Shown: piece after piece, positions 40,815-49,562 of the stretch
Numbering within the stretch: position 1 is the stretch's first letter
Layout of the letters: every line of letters starts with the position of its first letter
NCBI RefSeq assembly: GCF_000421525.1
Contig: NZ_ATXE01000001.1
Coordinates: 558,001 to 622,000, forward strand
DNA: 64,000 nt
From: Aestuariimicrobium kwangyangense DSM 21549
GTDB taxonomy: Bacteria > Actinomycetota > Actinomycetes > Propionibacteriales > Propionibacteriaceae
Direction: 5' to 3'
Program-made: the position numbers and the translations under genes
Notes under the pieces: generated by a model
Database searches by the model: none
What the model was told of the DNA's origin: nothing
What the model saw: the letters and a program-made list of their open reading frames with translations, nothing else

Positions 40815-40848
40815 CAGTGGACCCCGTCTGACAGTGGACCCCGTCTGA
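40798..40848 (+). repeat. Three perfect 17-bp tandem copies at the end of mog
   Basis: CAGTGGACCCCGTCTGA occurs at 40798-40814, 40815-40831 and 40832-40848 without a mismatch. The mog stop codon is the TGA of copy 1, so the copies extend the 3' untranslated region. The identity of copies suggests recent slippage. A gap of 38 bp then leads to the moaC stop. Confidence 0.9.
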
Positions 40849-40886
40849 CCCGGAACCGCTCTGGCGCAACCCGTCCCGTCGGCCCG

Positions 40887-41372
40887 CTACTGGGAGGACG
40901 TGGCCGGTCGCTCCCAGTCGCCTGACTTGCCACCGGTCTTGGCGACCACCATCGCCCCGGTGATCTCGGTGAACCTGTCGACGCCCTTGACCATGTCGAC
41001 CACCGCCAGCGCGGCCACCGTGGCGGCCGTGAGGGCCTCCATCTCGACGCCCGTGCGATCGGCCGTGCGCACGGTCGACCGCACCGACACGCCCTCGTCG
41101 GTCACCTCGAGGTCGACCACCACCCCGTGCACACCGATGACGTGGGCGAGCGGCAGCAGGTCGGGCACCCGCTTGGCGGCGGCGATCCCGGCCACGCGGG
41201 CCACGGCGAGCACGTCGCCCTTCGGAACCGTGCCGTCACGCAGGGCTGCCACCACTGCGGGCGAGGTGCGGACGAAGGCGACAGCCGTGGCGCTGCGCAC
41301 GGTCGGTTGCTTGCCCGTGACGTCGACCATGCGCGCCTGGCCGCTGGCGTCGAGGTGGCTGAACTCGCTCAT
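40887..41372 (-). CDS. moaC: Cyclic pyranopterin monophosphate synthase
   Basis: 161 residues. Converts the MoaA product to cyclic pyranopterin monophosphate, the first stable cofactor intermediate. Family marks: N-terminal FSHLDASGQARMVDVTGKQPTVRSATA, the LLPLAHVIGVHGVVVDLEV block and EMEALTAATVAALAVVDMVKGVD, the last with the conserved Glu-Met-Glu-Ala-Leu and Asp-Met. ATG 41372 overlaps the moeA stop as ATGA. It is the last gene of the 13-gene run that begins at moaA. Confidence 0.97.
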   Translation of the reverse strand: MSEFSHLDASGQARMVDVTGKQPTVRSATAVAFVRTSPAVVAALRDGTVPKGDVLAVARVAGIAAAKRVPDLLPLAHVIGVHGVVVDLEVTDEGVSVRSTVRTADRTGVEMEALTAATVAALAVVDMVKGVDRFTEITGAMVVAKTGGKSGDWERPATSSQ

Positions 41373-42631
41373 GGGCCCACCCTAGGACCGTGCAGAGGGA
41401 GCACCCCGACCAGGTCGCCGGCCTTCACCTCGGTCACCTGCTCGTCGACCACAACCAAGCAGTCTGCCAGGGCGAGGGAGGCCACCAGGTGCGACCCGGA
41501 GCCCAACCGGTGCACCGGCTCCACGCCCGAGTTGACGCGTCGGGCCGGCAGGTACTGGCGGCGGCCCGGTGGGCTGCGCCAGCCCTCGCTCGCCGGTAGG
41601 TCCACCCCGGGACGATCCCGCAGCCCGTCACCGGGCCAATCCGCAGGCCACCCACCGAGCTTGGCCACCAGGGGGCGGACGAACAACCAACTCGACACGA
41701 ACACACTCACCGGGTTCCCGGGAAGACCGAGGAGGGGGACGCGTCGTCCGTCCGGCGCGGTGACCAGGCCGCAGGCCTGCGGCTTGCCCGGTTGCATGGC
41801 CACTCCGGTGAACGTGACCTCACCCTCGACCACCTGTCGGACCACCTCGAAGGCGCCCACGGAGACCCCGCCCGTGGTGACGACCAGGTCGCTGGCGGCG
41901 GTCGCCTCTGCCAGCGCGGCCCGCAGGGCCTGTGGGTCGTCGCCCACCCGCAGGACGGGGCCGAGGTCGGCGCCGAACGACGACAGCAGACCGGCGACCA
42001 GCGAGCTGTTGGAGTCCGGGATCTGCCCCGGGCCGAGGCGGTGGCCGGGTGCGACCAGCTCCGACCCGGTGGCGATGACCGACACCCGTGGGCGGGCCAC
42101 CAGCCGAACCTGGCCATGACCCAGCGAGGCCGCGGACGAGGCTGCGCCGGGGGTCCAGCGCAGGCCGGCGGGGAGCACCACCTCGTTGACCTCGACGTCC
42201 TCTCCTCGCTGGCGCACGTGGCGGCCGGCGGGGACCGTCTCGTGCACGACGACGAAGGCCGGCAACGCCACATCACCCCAGGGCTGGTCGGTGAGTTCGA
42301 CCGGCACCACGCAGTCGGCGCCGGGGGGCATCGGCGCACCGGTCATGATTCGTGCGGCCTCTCCCGGCCCGATCGACGACCACGACGTGGCCCCGGCGGG
42401 AATGTCACCCACCACCCTCAGCCGGGCTCCGGTGACCAGGTCGCACGAACGGACCGCGAAACCGTCCATCGCCGAGTTGTCGAAGGGAGGAACGGCCACC
42501 CGGGCCGAGACGTCATCGGCGAGCACCCGTCCCAGACCCTCGTCGATGGGGCACCACTGGGGAGGTAGCCGTTGGCCGAGGGCGAGCACCTGCTCGAGGT
42601 GGTCCTCGACGCTGAGCAGGGGGCTGCTCAA
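41369..42631 (-). CDS. moeA: Molybdopterin molybdotransferase
   Basis: 420 residues. Inserts molybdate into adenylylated molybdopterin. Starts with SVEDHLEQVLALGQRL and carries the conserved VPPFDNSAMDGFAVRS, IMTGAPMPPGADCVVPVE and GDDPQALRAALAEA...VVTTGGVSVGAFEVVRQV blocks of the four-domain fold, then FGLPGNPVSVFVS-like LLGLPGNPVSVFVSSW. Both ends overlap neighbours as ATGA: moeB ends inside its start, and moaC starts inside its stop. Confidence 0.97.
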   Translation of the reverse strand: MSSPLLSVEDHLEQVLALGQRLPPQWCPIDEGLGRVLADDVSARVAVPPFDNSAMDGFAVRSCDLVTGARLRVVGDIPAGATSWSSIGPGEAARIMTGAPMPPGADCVVPVELTDQPWGDVALPAFVVVHETVPAGRHVRQRGEDVEVNEVVLPAGLRWTPGAASSAASLGHGQVRLVARPRVSVIATGSELVAPGHRLGPGQIPDSNSSLVAGLLSSFGADLGPVLRVGDDPQALRAALAEATAASDLVVTTGGVSVGAFEVVRQVVEGEVTFTGVAMQPGKPQACGLVTAPDGRRVPLLGLPGNPVSVFVSSWLFVRPLVAKLGGWPADWPGDGLRDRPGVDLPASEGWRSPPGRRQYLPARRVNSGVEPVHRLGSGSHLVASLALADCLVVVDEQVTEVKAGDLVGVLPLHGPRVGP

Positions 42632-43392
42632 CGCTGTCCCCTCGAGCGGAGCGGCAGTACGGACCAGCGGGCCGTCAATGCGTCGAGCACCATCACCCTC
42701 CCGACGAGCGGCTGGCCGACCCCGGCGAGCAGTTTGATCGCCTCGGTGGCCTGCAGTGACCCGATCTGGCCGACCATGGCGCCCAGCACGCCGATCTCGG
42801 TGGCGCGAGGGTAGTCGTCGGGGTGTGGCTCCTCGGGAATCAGGTCACGCAACCACAGCCGGTCGCCGTGCCTGTCGGGCACCCCGAACACCGAGCACTG
42901 GCCCTGCATGCCCACGGCGGTCGCCCAGACCAGCGGCCGACCCGCCCGGCGACAGGCATCGCTGATCATGAACTTGGCGTCGAAGGTGTCGCAGCAGTCG
43001 ACCACCAGGTCGTAGCCGGCGAACAGGTCGGGGGCCTGATCGGCGCTCAGGTACTGCTCGAGCGCCTCGACCCGCACGTCGGGGTTCAGCAGTCGCAGCC
43101 GCTCGGCGGCCGATTCCGCCTTGTTGCGTCCCAGGTCGGTGTGCAGCACCTGCCGCTGCATGTTCTTGAGTTCGACGACGTCCCCGTCGACGATGCCGAT
43201 CCGGCCCACGCCGGCGGCCGCGAGGTAGGGGAGGGCCGCCGAGCCCAGTCCTCCGGCGCCGATCACCAGGACGGACGAGGCCAACAGTCGCAGTTGCCCC
43301 GGCTCGCCGAGCCCGACCACTGAGGTGTTGCGCAGGTAACGCTCCCGCTGCACCTCGTCCAGCCCCGCCACCGGCGCCCCGTTCACGGGCAT
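42628..43392 (-). CDS. moeB: Molybdopterin-synthase adenylyltransferase
   Basis: 254 residues from ATG 43392. An E1-like enzyme that adenylates the C-terminal Gly-Gly of MoaD so that sulfur can be loaded. The nucleotide-binding loop is VLVIGAGGLGSAALPYLAAAGVG; DGDVVELKNMQRQVLH has the acidic residue and RQ finger, and the zinc-binding cysteine pairs of larger family members are absent apart from VDCCDTF. There is no C-terminal rhodanese domain, so sulfur must come from elsewhere. The start is uncertain: GTG 43401, ATG 43392 and GTG 43386 all overlap the end of moaE, and the last would give the GTGA overlap common in this operon. Confidence 0.93.
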   Translation of the reverse strand: MPVNGAPVAGLDEVQRERYLRNTSVVGLGEPGQLRLLASSVLVIGAGGLGSAALPYLAAAGVGRIGIVDGDVVELKNMQRQVLHTDLGRNKAESAAERLRLLNPDVRVEALEQYLSADQAPDLFAGYDLVVDCCDTFDAKFMISDACRRAGRPLVWATAVGMQGQCSVFGVPDRHGDRLWLRDLIPEEPHPDDYPRATEIGVLGAMVGQIGSLQATEAIKLLAGVGQPLVGRVMVLDALTARWSVLPLRSRGQR

Positions 43393-43823
43393 TCGGACCA
43401 CTCGTGGCTACCGTCGGCCAGGTACTGCTTCTTCCAGATCGGCAGCCGGGCCTTCACCTCGTCGACCAGTTCACTGACCGCGGCGAACGCCTGCCCGCGG
43501 TGGGAGGCGGCGACGGCCACGTAGAGCGCCACGTCGCCCACCACCAGCGAACCCACGCGGTGCTCGGCCGAGATGGCGTGCACCCCTTGGCGACCGGCGA
43601 ACTCGGCGACCACCTGGGCCATCACGTCGGACGCGGTGGGGTGGCCCAGGTAGTCGATCGAGGTGACGGCTCGTCCGTGGTCGTGGTTGCGGACGATGCC
43701 CGCGAACGTGGCCACCGCGCCCGCAGCCGGGTCGTCCACCTCGGCCAGCAGCCGGGCGGTGTCGATGGGGTGGTCGGTGACGCCGGACGAGCCGATGCGT
43801 GCCGTGGTGGGGGCCGCTGCCAT
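43383..43823 (-). CDS. moaE: Molybdopterin synthase large subunit
   Basis: 146 residues from ATG 43823, sharing one base with the narK stop codon (TGATG). Pairs with MoaD to put the dithiolene sulfurs into cyclic pyranopterin monophosphate. Diagnostic segments are GAVATFAGIVRNHDHGRAVTSIDYLGHPTA, HRVGSLVVGDVALYVAVAASHRGQAF and the C-terminal VKARLPIWKKQYLADGSHEW with catalytic lysines. The frame stays open far upstream through narK, but that extension has no MoaE homology and is only an alternate frame. Confidence 0.95.
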   Translation of the reverse strand: MAAAPTTARIGSSGVTDHPIDTARLLAEVDDPAAGAVATFAGIVRNHDHGRAVTSIDYLGHPTASDVMAQVVAEFAGRQGVHAISAEHRVGSLVVGDVALYVAVAASHRGQAFAAVSELVDEVKARLPIWKKQYLADGSHEWSECP

Positions 43824-45223
43824 CAGCTCGGCTTCGGGGCGTGCTTGCGGGCGTAGCGCCACCACGTGATCCCGATGCAGGCAACGGCCCAGCAGGCGCC
43901 GATGACGTAGAAGGCGGTGGCAGACATGATCGTCAAACCTACCCCGAACAGGAAGGGGCCGAACGCTGCGATCGCGGCGGTCCAGCCGATCACCCCGCCG
44001 GCCTGCCGGCGCTCGAAGATCATCGGCATCTGCTTGAAGGTCGAGGCGTTGCCGATGCCCGCGAACAGGAAGATGGCCAGCATGCCGCCCAGGAACAGGT
44101 TGAACCCGCTCTGCAGGCTCGCGGCCGACGAGGTGTCGGGGGTGAGGGAGGGAATGGTGACGATGATCGACACCAGGATTCCCAGTCCCGAGATGAGCGT
44201 CCAGATGGCACCGCCCATGCGGTCGGTGAGGGGTGAGAAGATCACGCGGGCGGCGGCACCGACCAGTGGCCCGAGGAAGACGAACTTCACGGGGTCGGGC
44301 ACGTGGTAGCCCTCGATCAGCACCCGGGCGGCCGCGCCGGTTCCCTGGACGATGGCGGAGTTGCCACTGCCGTAGAGGTTGGCCATCAGCAGTCCGAACT
44401 GGGCCGACAGGCCCGAGAAGGTGCCGAAGGTCATGATGTAGAGCACCGTCATCCACCAGGTGTCCTGGTTGCGGAAGATGTCGAACTGCTGGCGGATGCT
44501 GGCCTTCACCGGCACGGACCGCAGCACGATCCACGCCCAGATGGCCACGCACACGATCAGCGGCACGTAGAAGAAGGCTGCGTTCTGGTACCAGACGTCG
44601 ACCGGCTGTTGGCCGGGGCGCTTCATCGCCTGCGAGGCACCCAGGAAGCCGACCATCGAGAAGCCGATCATCCACGGGGTCAGCAGCTGCACGAGCGAGA
44701 CACCGAAGTTGCCGATCCCGGCCTGCAGGCCCAGGGCGGTGCCCTGCATGCGCCGCGGGAAGAAGAACGAGGTCGAGGGCATGAATCCCGAGAAGGCGCC
44801 ACCGCCGATACCGGCGAGGAAGCTCAGCGCGAGGAACTTCCAGTAGGGGGTCTGTCCGATGTGCTGCACCTCGACTCCCCAGCCCAGCATCGGCAGCAAC
44901 AGCAGCAGGGTGGTGGCGGCCACCATCTTGCGGGTGCCGATCTTGGGTGGCAGCACCATCCAGAACAGGCGCAGCAGACCGGCCGACAGTCCCGGCATCG
45001 AGGCGAGCCAGTAGAGCTGTGACTTGGTGAACCCGAAGCCCAGCGCGTTCAGCTTCGGGATGATGGCGCTCGGCAGGAACCAGGCGACGAAGCAGAGGGT
45101 GAGGCTGACGGTGGTGACGATCAGGGTCTGCCAGGCGAGCGGCTTGTTCCAGCGCTGCTCGTCCTCCGGGTCCCAACTGGTCAGCCAGTCCCCCTGGGTG
45201 GCGGGTCGTGTGGTGGTGGTCAT
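43823..45223 (-). CDS. narK: Nitrate/nitrite MFS transporter, second copy
   Basis: 466 residues from ATG 45223 with GAGGA at nine bases; ~12 membrane helices. Belongs to the nitrate/nitrite porter (NNP) family: GFGFTKSQLYWLASMPGLSAGLLRLFW, GIGGGAFSGFMPSTSFFFPRRMQGTALGLQAGIGNFGVSLVQ (the conserved F-P-x-R-x-x-G and G-x-G-N-F-G nitrate signature) and the second signature near WTAAIAAFGPF. It probably exports nitrite or exchanges it for nitrate. Closer in form to NarK2-like antiporters than the gene before it, but the type split is a guess. It lies 34 bp downstream of the other narK. Confidence 0.92.
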   Translation of the reverse strand: MTTTTRPATQGDWLTSWDPEDEQRWNKPLAWQTLIVTTVSLTLCFVAWFLPSAIIPKLNALGFGFTKSQLYWLASMPGLSAGLLRLFWMVLPPKIGTRKMVAATTLLLLLPMLGWGVEVQHIGQTPYWKFLALSFLAGIGGGAFSGFMPSTSFFFPRRMQGTALGLQAGIGNFGVSLVQLLTPWMIGFSMVGFLGASQAMKRPGQQPVDVWYQNAAFFYVPLIVCVAIWAWIVLRSVPVKASIRQQFDIFRNQDTWWMTVLYIMTFGTFSGLSAQFGLLMANLYGSGNSAIVQGTGAAARVLIEGYHVPDPVKFVFLGPLVGAAARVIFSPLTDRMGGAIWTLISGLGILVSIIVTIPSLTPDTSSAASLQSGFNLFLGGMLAIFLFAGIGNASTFKQMPMIFERRQAGGVIGWTAAIAAFGPFLFGVGLTIMSATAFYVIGACWAVACIGITWWRYARKHAPKPS

Positions 45224-45257
45224 GGTGATGTCCTCGATTGTTCTCGTGAGGGGTTTC

Positions 45258-46568
45258 TCAGGTGGGTTCGATCTGGCCGGCAAGTTCGGGGGCTGCCCGG
45301 TGCAACATGCCGTGGATCGTCCACTGCATCCAGGCGCCGCAGCTCACGACCAGCACGAAGATGCAGAAGAAGGTGGACGAGGGAAAGCCTGACCACTGCT
45401 TGGAGTAGGCGAACAGGGGCGGCAGCACGAACCCGCCCAGGCCGCCGAGCATGCCGACCAGCCCTCCGACCGAGCCGACGTTGTCGGGGAAGTACTCGGG
45501 GATGTGCTTGAACACCGCCGCCTTGCCCAGACCCATCGCGCAGCCGAGCACGAAGACCAGGGCCACGAACGCCGGCAGCGCCATCCGGTAGGCGAGGTGT
45601 TCGGTCTGGGTGCCGTCGGGGTGGGCGATCACGATGTGCCCGTTCGGCATCATCAGGATCCCGGAGGTGATCGCCATCAGCACGAAGGTCAGGTACATCA
45701 CGCGTCTGGCCCCGAAGCGGTCGGACAGCCACCCGCCGACCGGACGCAGCAGGCTGGCGGGGAAGATGAAGGTGGCGCTCAACAGTCCGGCGACGGTGAG
45801 CGACACGTCGAAGTTGTCGACGTAGTACTTCGGGAGCCAGGCCGACAGGGCGACGTAGACCCCGAACACGGCCACGTAGTAGAGGCTGAACCGCCACACC
45901 CGCACGTGCCTGAGCGGTTGCAGCATCTCGCGCACCGGCTTCGATCGGCCGGGCACGTGGTCGTGACGGGGCACGACCAGCAGGGTGATGATCCCGACGA
46001 CGACCAGCAGCCCGGAGTAGATCACCGGCACCAGCCGCCAACCACCCTGGATGCCGAAGGCGAAGGTGGTGCCGGCGGTCGCGAGGATGAGCGGGGGTCC
46101 GATGAACTTGGTCACCGACGCGCCGACATTGCCGGCCCCGAAGACGCCCAGGGCCAGTCCCTTGCGCTCCTTGCCGAACCAGGCGGAGTTCCACGCGGTG
46201 CCGACCGAGAACAGGTTGCCGGCGAAGCCGACCAGGAAGGCGAGGACGAGCACGGCCCCGTAGCTCTCTGCCCGCGACACCAGGAAGGCCGGGACGGCGG
46301 TGGCGAAGATCAGCACCAGCGTGACCACGCGTCCGCCGAAGCGGTCGGCGAGGATGCCGGCTGGCAGTCGCCACAGCGAGCCGTTGAGCACGGCCAACGC
46401 AGAGATCCAGCTCAGTTGTTCGTCCGAGAGGCCCAGTTCCTTCTGGATGGGGATGCCGAGGATGCCGAACATCAGCCAGACGGCGAACATCAGCGTGAAC
46501 GCGATGCTCGACATGGCCAGCACGCGGCCGGCCCCCCGCTGGGTGGGGACCACGGTTGCCTCGCTCAT
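45258..46568 (-). CDS. narK: Nitrate/nitrite MFS transporter, first copy
   Basis: 436 residues from ATG 46568, one base after the narI stop. ~12 helices with NNP-family signatures: WISALAVLNGSLWRLPAGILADRFGGR, GFAGNLFSVGTAWNSAWFGKERKGLALGVFGAGNVGASVTKFIGPP and, in the second half, FKHIPEYFPDNVGSVGGLVGMLGGLGGFVLPPLF. It is divergent in sequence from the other narK copy, so the pair likely differs in mechanism (nitrate/proton symport versus nitrate/nitrite antiport), as described for fused or paired NarK1/NarK2 systems. Confidence 0.92.
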   Translation of the reverse strand: MSEATVVPTQRGAGRVLAMSSIAFTLMFAVWLMFGILGIPIQKELGLSDEQLSWISALAVLNGSLWRLPAGILADRFGGRVVTLVLIFATAVPAFLVSRAESYGAVLVLAFLVGFAGNLFSVGTAWNSAWFGKERKGLALGVFGAGNVGASVTKFIGPPLILATAGTTFAFGIQGGWRLVPVIYSGLLVVVGIITLLVVPRHDHVPGRSKPVREMLQPLRHVRVWRFSLYYVAVFGVYVALSAWLPKYYVDNFDVSLTVAGLLSATFIFPASLLRPVGGWLSDRFGARRVMYLTFVLMAITSGILMMPNGHIVIAHPDGTQTEHLAYRMALPAFVALVFVLGCAMGLGKAAVFKHIPEYFPDNVGSVGGLVGMLGGLGGFVLPPLFAYSKQWSGFPSSTFFCIFVLVVSCGAWMQWTIHGMLHRAAPELAGQIEPT

Positions 46569-46569
46569 G

Positions 46570-47325
46570 TCAGCGGCGACGGTTGTCGGGCGTGCCGATC
46601 GGGTCCCAGCCACGGCCCTTGACGGTGGCCGACCGGCGGGCGCCGACCGCGTCACGGGAGCGGTAGACGATGTAGGGCCTGAACAGGTAGTGCACCGGGG
46701 CCGAGAAGGCGTGCACCAGCCGGGTGAACGGGATGCCCGCGATCAGCAGCAGGGCGATCACGACGTGAGCCTGGAACTGCCACGTCGAGGCGGCCATGGC
46801 GTCGACGTCAGGCTGGAAGGTGAACAGCGAGCGGAACCACACCGAGACGGTCTCGCGGTAGTTGTGCTCGGCTCCCGAGGGGGTGCGGCCACCGGTCAGG
46901 GTCGCGAACAGTCCGAGCCCGACGACCAGCGCCAGCACCAGGTACATGATCTTGTCGTTCCAGGTGGTGGCCCGGAACACGGCCGGCGTGCGGCGTCGCC
47001 GCCAGACGAGCAGCGCGAGGCCGAGCACCAGGCCCAGACCCGCCAGGCCGCCGCCGTAGAGGGCCCCGGCGTGGTAGTTGTGCTGGCTCAGCCCGATCCA
47101 GTCGGTGAACGACTTGGGCACCATCAACCCGACGACGTGTCCGCCGAAGACGGCCAGCAGTGAGAAGTGGAAGACGGGTGAGGCGATGCGCAGCAACTTC
47201 GACTCGTACAACTGGGACGACCGGGTCGTCCAGCCGAAGGCGTCGTACTGGCGCCTCCAGATGAGACCACCGACGAGCATCAGCAGCGTCAGGTAGGGCA
47301 GCACGCCCCACAGCAGCACCTTCAC
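46570..47325 (-). CDS. narI: Respiratory nitrate reductase gamma subunit
   Basis: 251 residues with five predicted membrane helices. Di-haem b quinol oxidase subunit that anchors NarGH and takes electrons from menaquinol. Haem-ligand histidines are in SPVFHFSLLAVFGGHVVGL and in the later WQFQAHVVIALLLIAGIPFTRLVHAFS helix. The C-terminal PVHYLFRPYIVYRSRD matches the family. Starts 3 bp after the narJ stop. With MenB in the window, menaquinone as electron donor is plausible. Confidence 0.96.
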   Translation of the reverse strand: MKVLLWGVLPYLTLLMLVGGLIWRRQYDAFGWTTRSSQLYESKLLRIASPVFHFSLLAVFGGHVVGLMVPKSFTDWIGLSQHNYHAGALYGGGLAGLGLVLGLALLVWRRRRTPAVFRATTWNDKIMYLVLALVVGLGLFATLTGGRTPSGAEHNYRETVSVWFRSLFTFQPDVDAMAASTWQFQAHVVIALLLIAGIPFTRLVHAFSAPVHYLFRPYIVYRSRDAVGARRSATVKGRGWDPIGTPDNRRR

Positions 47326-47328
47326 GGA

Positions 47329-47979
47329 TCAGCTCCTCACGCTGGGATAGGGCAACAGCACGGGTTCGACGCCGACGCTCTCGGCGGGGGGCCCGGCCAT
47401 CAGGGTGCGAACCTGCTCGCGGGTCTGCGGCGACTCCCCGCCGAGCTCATGGCAGATGGCGGCCACCAGGCCGGCGTGGGGGAGGGAGTCCTTCTCGAGG
47501 CCGATGCGCAGCAGTTCGAGACTGGCGCGGTAGCGGTTGAGGATGGCCCGTCCCAGCTCGGGGTGTCCGGTGGCGGCGAACTCCAGCACCATCGGCAGGT
47601 GGTCGGGGAGTTCACCGTCGAGGTCGACCAGCAGTCCGGAGTCGCGGTAGGTCTGCTTGATGCTGGCCAACACCTCGCCGCGGCGACGGGTGTCCCCGTC
47701 GGTCCAGTAGGTCAGGTGCAGGGCGTGACGGCGGGAGAGGTCGAACTCCTGCACGTGCCACGACTGCAGTTCCATCAGCGGCAGCCGACGCAGGTGGGCC
47801 AGCGTCTCGGCGAAGAACTCGCGTGCCCCCACCTCGGTGACCGCCTCGTCGATCAGGTCGAGGTTGTCGATCATGGCCTGGTCGGGGTAGTCGAGCAGCA
47901 GGCCAGCGGCCCGGAACACGACAGCGCTGCGGCGTTGGGCGTCGATGGGTGAGTGCTGGCTCGTGGCGGACTTCGCCAT
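47329..47979 (-). CDS. narJ: Nitrate reductase assembly chaperone
   Basis: 216 residues from ATG 47979, which shares one base with the narH stop (TGATG). A cytoplasmic all-helical chaperone that holds NarGH until the molybdenum cofactor is inserted. Family marks: AAGLLLDYPDQAMIDNL, the conserved YVxxFDLSRRHALHLTYWTDGDTRRRGEVL-type segment (here VQEFDLSRRHALHLTYW) and DLDGELPDHLPMVLEF. Not part of the mature enzyme. Confidence 0.95.
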   Translation of the reverse strand: MAKSATSQHSPIDAQRRSAVVFRAAGLLLDYPDQAMIDNLDLIDEAVTEVGAREFFAETLAHLRRLPLMELQSWHVQEFDLSRRHALHLTYWTDGDTRRRGEVLASIKQTYRDSGLLVDLDGELPDHLPMVLEFAATGHPELGRAILNRYRASLELLRIGLEKDSLPHAGLVAAICHELGGESPQTREQVRTLMAGPPAESVGVEPVLLPYPSVRS

Positions 47980-49562
47980 CACGCCCCGCTCTCGTCGCGC
48001 TGGCGCGCCTTGGCGTCGGCGTACGACTCGATCGCGACCGGCACCACCCGACCGGACGAGGACCCGAACGGCCCCTCACCACCCGAACCGGGACCGCCCT
48101 CGAAGTCGAGCGAGCAGCCCATCTCCTCGAGGTTGTGGGCCTGTTCGCGGTGGGCCTTGGGAATGACGTAACGGTCCTCGTACTTGGCGATGGCCAGCAG
48201 TCGGTACATCTGTTCCATGGCAGCGGGCTCCATGCCCACGGCCCGCGCCAGTTCCGGCTGGCGATCACGCCCGAGGGTGACGTCGCGCATGTAGGAACGC
48301 ATCGCCGCCAACTTCTGCAGCACCCCGCGGACGACCTCGACGTCACCGGCCGAGAACAGTTCGGCCAGGTACTCCAGCGGGATCCGCAACGAATCGATGG
48401 CCCCGAACAAGTTGCCCCCGGCCTCGGAGTCGTGACCCTGCGCCTTCAGCAGGTCGACGACCGGCGACAGCGGCGGCACGTACCAGACCATCGGCATCGT
48501 CCGGTACTCGGGGTGCAGCGGGAGGGCGACCTTGAAGTGCTTGATCAGTGCGTAGACCGGGGAGCGCTGGGCGGCCCGGATCCAGTCCGTGGGCACGTCG
48601 TTGGCCTGGGCGTCGGCGATCACCTGCGGGTCGTTGGGGTCGAGCATCAGCTCGAGTTGTGCCTCGTAGAGGTCCTTGTCGTCGGCCAGGGCGGCCTCGG
48701 TGACGCGGTCGGCGTCGTAGAGGATGATGCCGATGTAACGCAGTCGTCCCACGCAGGTCTCGGAACAGACCGTCGGCAGACCCACCTCGAGGCGGGGGTA
48801 GCAGAAGGTGCACTTCTCTGCCTTGCCCGAGCGGTGGTTGAAGTAGATCTTCTTGTAGGGGCAGCCGGTGATGCACTGGCGCCAACCGCGGCACTTGTCC
48901 TGGTCGACGAGCACGATGCCGTCCTCGGCGCGCTTGTAGATGGCGCCCGAGGGGCAGGAGGCCATGCACGAGGGGTTGAGGCAGTGCTCGCAGATGCGCG
49001 GCACGTAGAACATGAAGGTCTTCTCGTACTCGAGCTTGATCTGCAGGTTCGCCTCGTCGCGAAGCTTCCTCAGGATCGGGTCGGACTCGGCGGTGGCGCC
49101 GACGCCGCCCAGCGCGTCGTCCCAGTTTGCCGAGGCCTTGATCTGCAGGTCGTCGCCGGTGATCAACGACTTGGGACGGGCCACCGGGAAGTCGTCGCCC
49201 AGCGGTGCCTGCACCAGGTTCTCGTAGTCGTAGGTCCACGGCTCGTAGTAGTCACTGATCTCGGGCTGCACCGGTGAGGCGAAGATGCTGATCAGCTTCT
49301 TGAACCGCCCTCCGGAGCGCAGCTTGAGGCGTCCCGAGCGGGTCCGGACCCAGCCCCCCTGCCACTTGTCCTGGTCCTCGTAGCTGCGCGGATACCCCTG
49401 CCCGGGTCGGGTCTCGACGTTGTTGAACCAGACGTACTCGGTGCCGGCCCGGTTCGTCCAGGCCTGCTTGCAGGTGACCGAGCAGGTGTGGCACCCGATG
49501 CACTTGTCGAGGTTCATCACCATGGCCACCTGGGCCATCACGCGACGTGGCTTGGTCGCCAT
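47979..49562 (-). CDS. narH: Respiratory nitrate reductase beta subunit
   Basis: 527 residues from ATG 49562, overlapping the narG stop by one base. Electron-transfer subunit with four Fe-S clusters: the first cysteine set starts CIGCHTCSVTC (C21, C24, C27, C31), the second lies in CEHCLNPSCMASCP, and CRGWRQCITGCPYKK has the tryptophan-containing 3Fe-4S signature typical of NarH. The C-terminal half has PLHPEYRTMPMVWYVPPLSP and a Gly-rich end. It passes electrons from NarI haems to NarG on the cytoplasmic face. A long in-frame extension into narG is an alternate frame. Confidence 0.97.
   Translation of the reverse strand: MATKPRRVMAQVAMVMNLDKCIGCHTCSVTCKQAWTNRAGTEYVWFNNVETRPGQGYPRSYEDQDKWQGGWVRTRSGRLKLRSGGRFKKLISIFASPVQPEISDYYEPWTYDYENLVQAPLGDDFPVARPKSLITGDDLQIKASANWDDALGGVGATAESDPILRKLRDEANLQIKLEYEKTFMFYVPRICEHCLNPSCMASCPSGAIYKRAEDGIVLVDQDKCRGWRQCITGCPYKKIYFNHRSGKAEKCTFCYPRLEVGLPTVCSETCVGRLRYIGIILYDADRVTEAALADDKDLYEAQLELMLDPNDPQVIADAQANDVPTDWIRAAQRSPVYALIKHFKVALPLHPEYRTMPMVWYVPPLSPVVDLLKAQGHDSEAGGNLFGAIDSLRIPLEYLAELFSAGDVEVVRGVLQKLAAMRSYMRDVTLGRDRQPELARAVGMEPAAMEQMYRLLAIAKYEDRYVIPKAHREQAHNLEEMGCSLDFEGGPGSGGEGPFGSSSGRVVPVAIESYADAKARQRDESGA

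Noticed and set aside
43383-45176. 597-codon frame covering moaE and running through narK
   Set aside because: Only the last 146 codons match MoaE; the upstream part is an alternate frame of narK.
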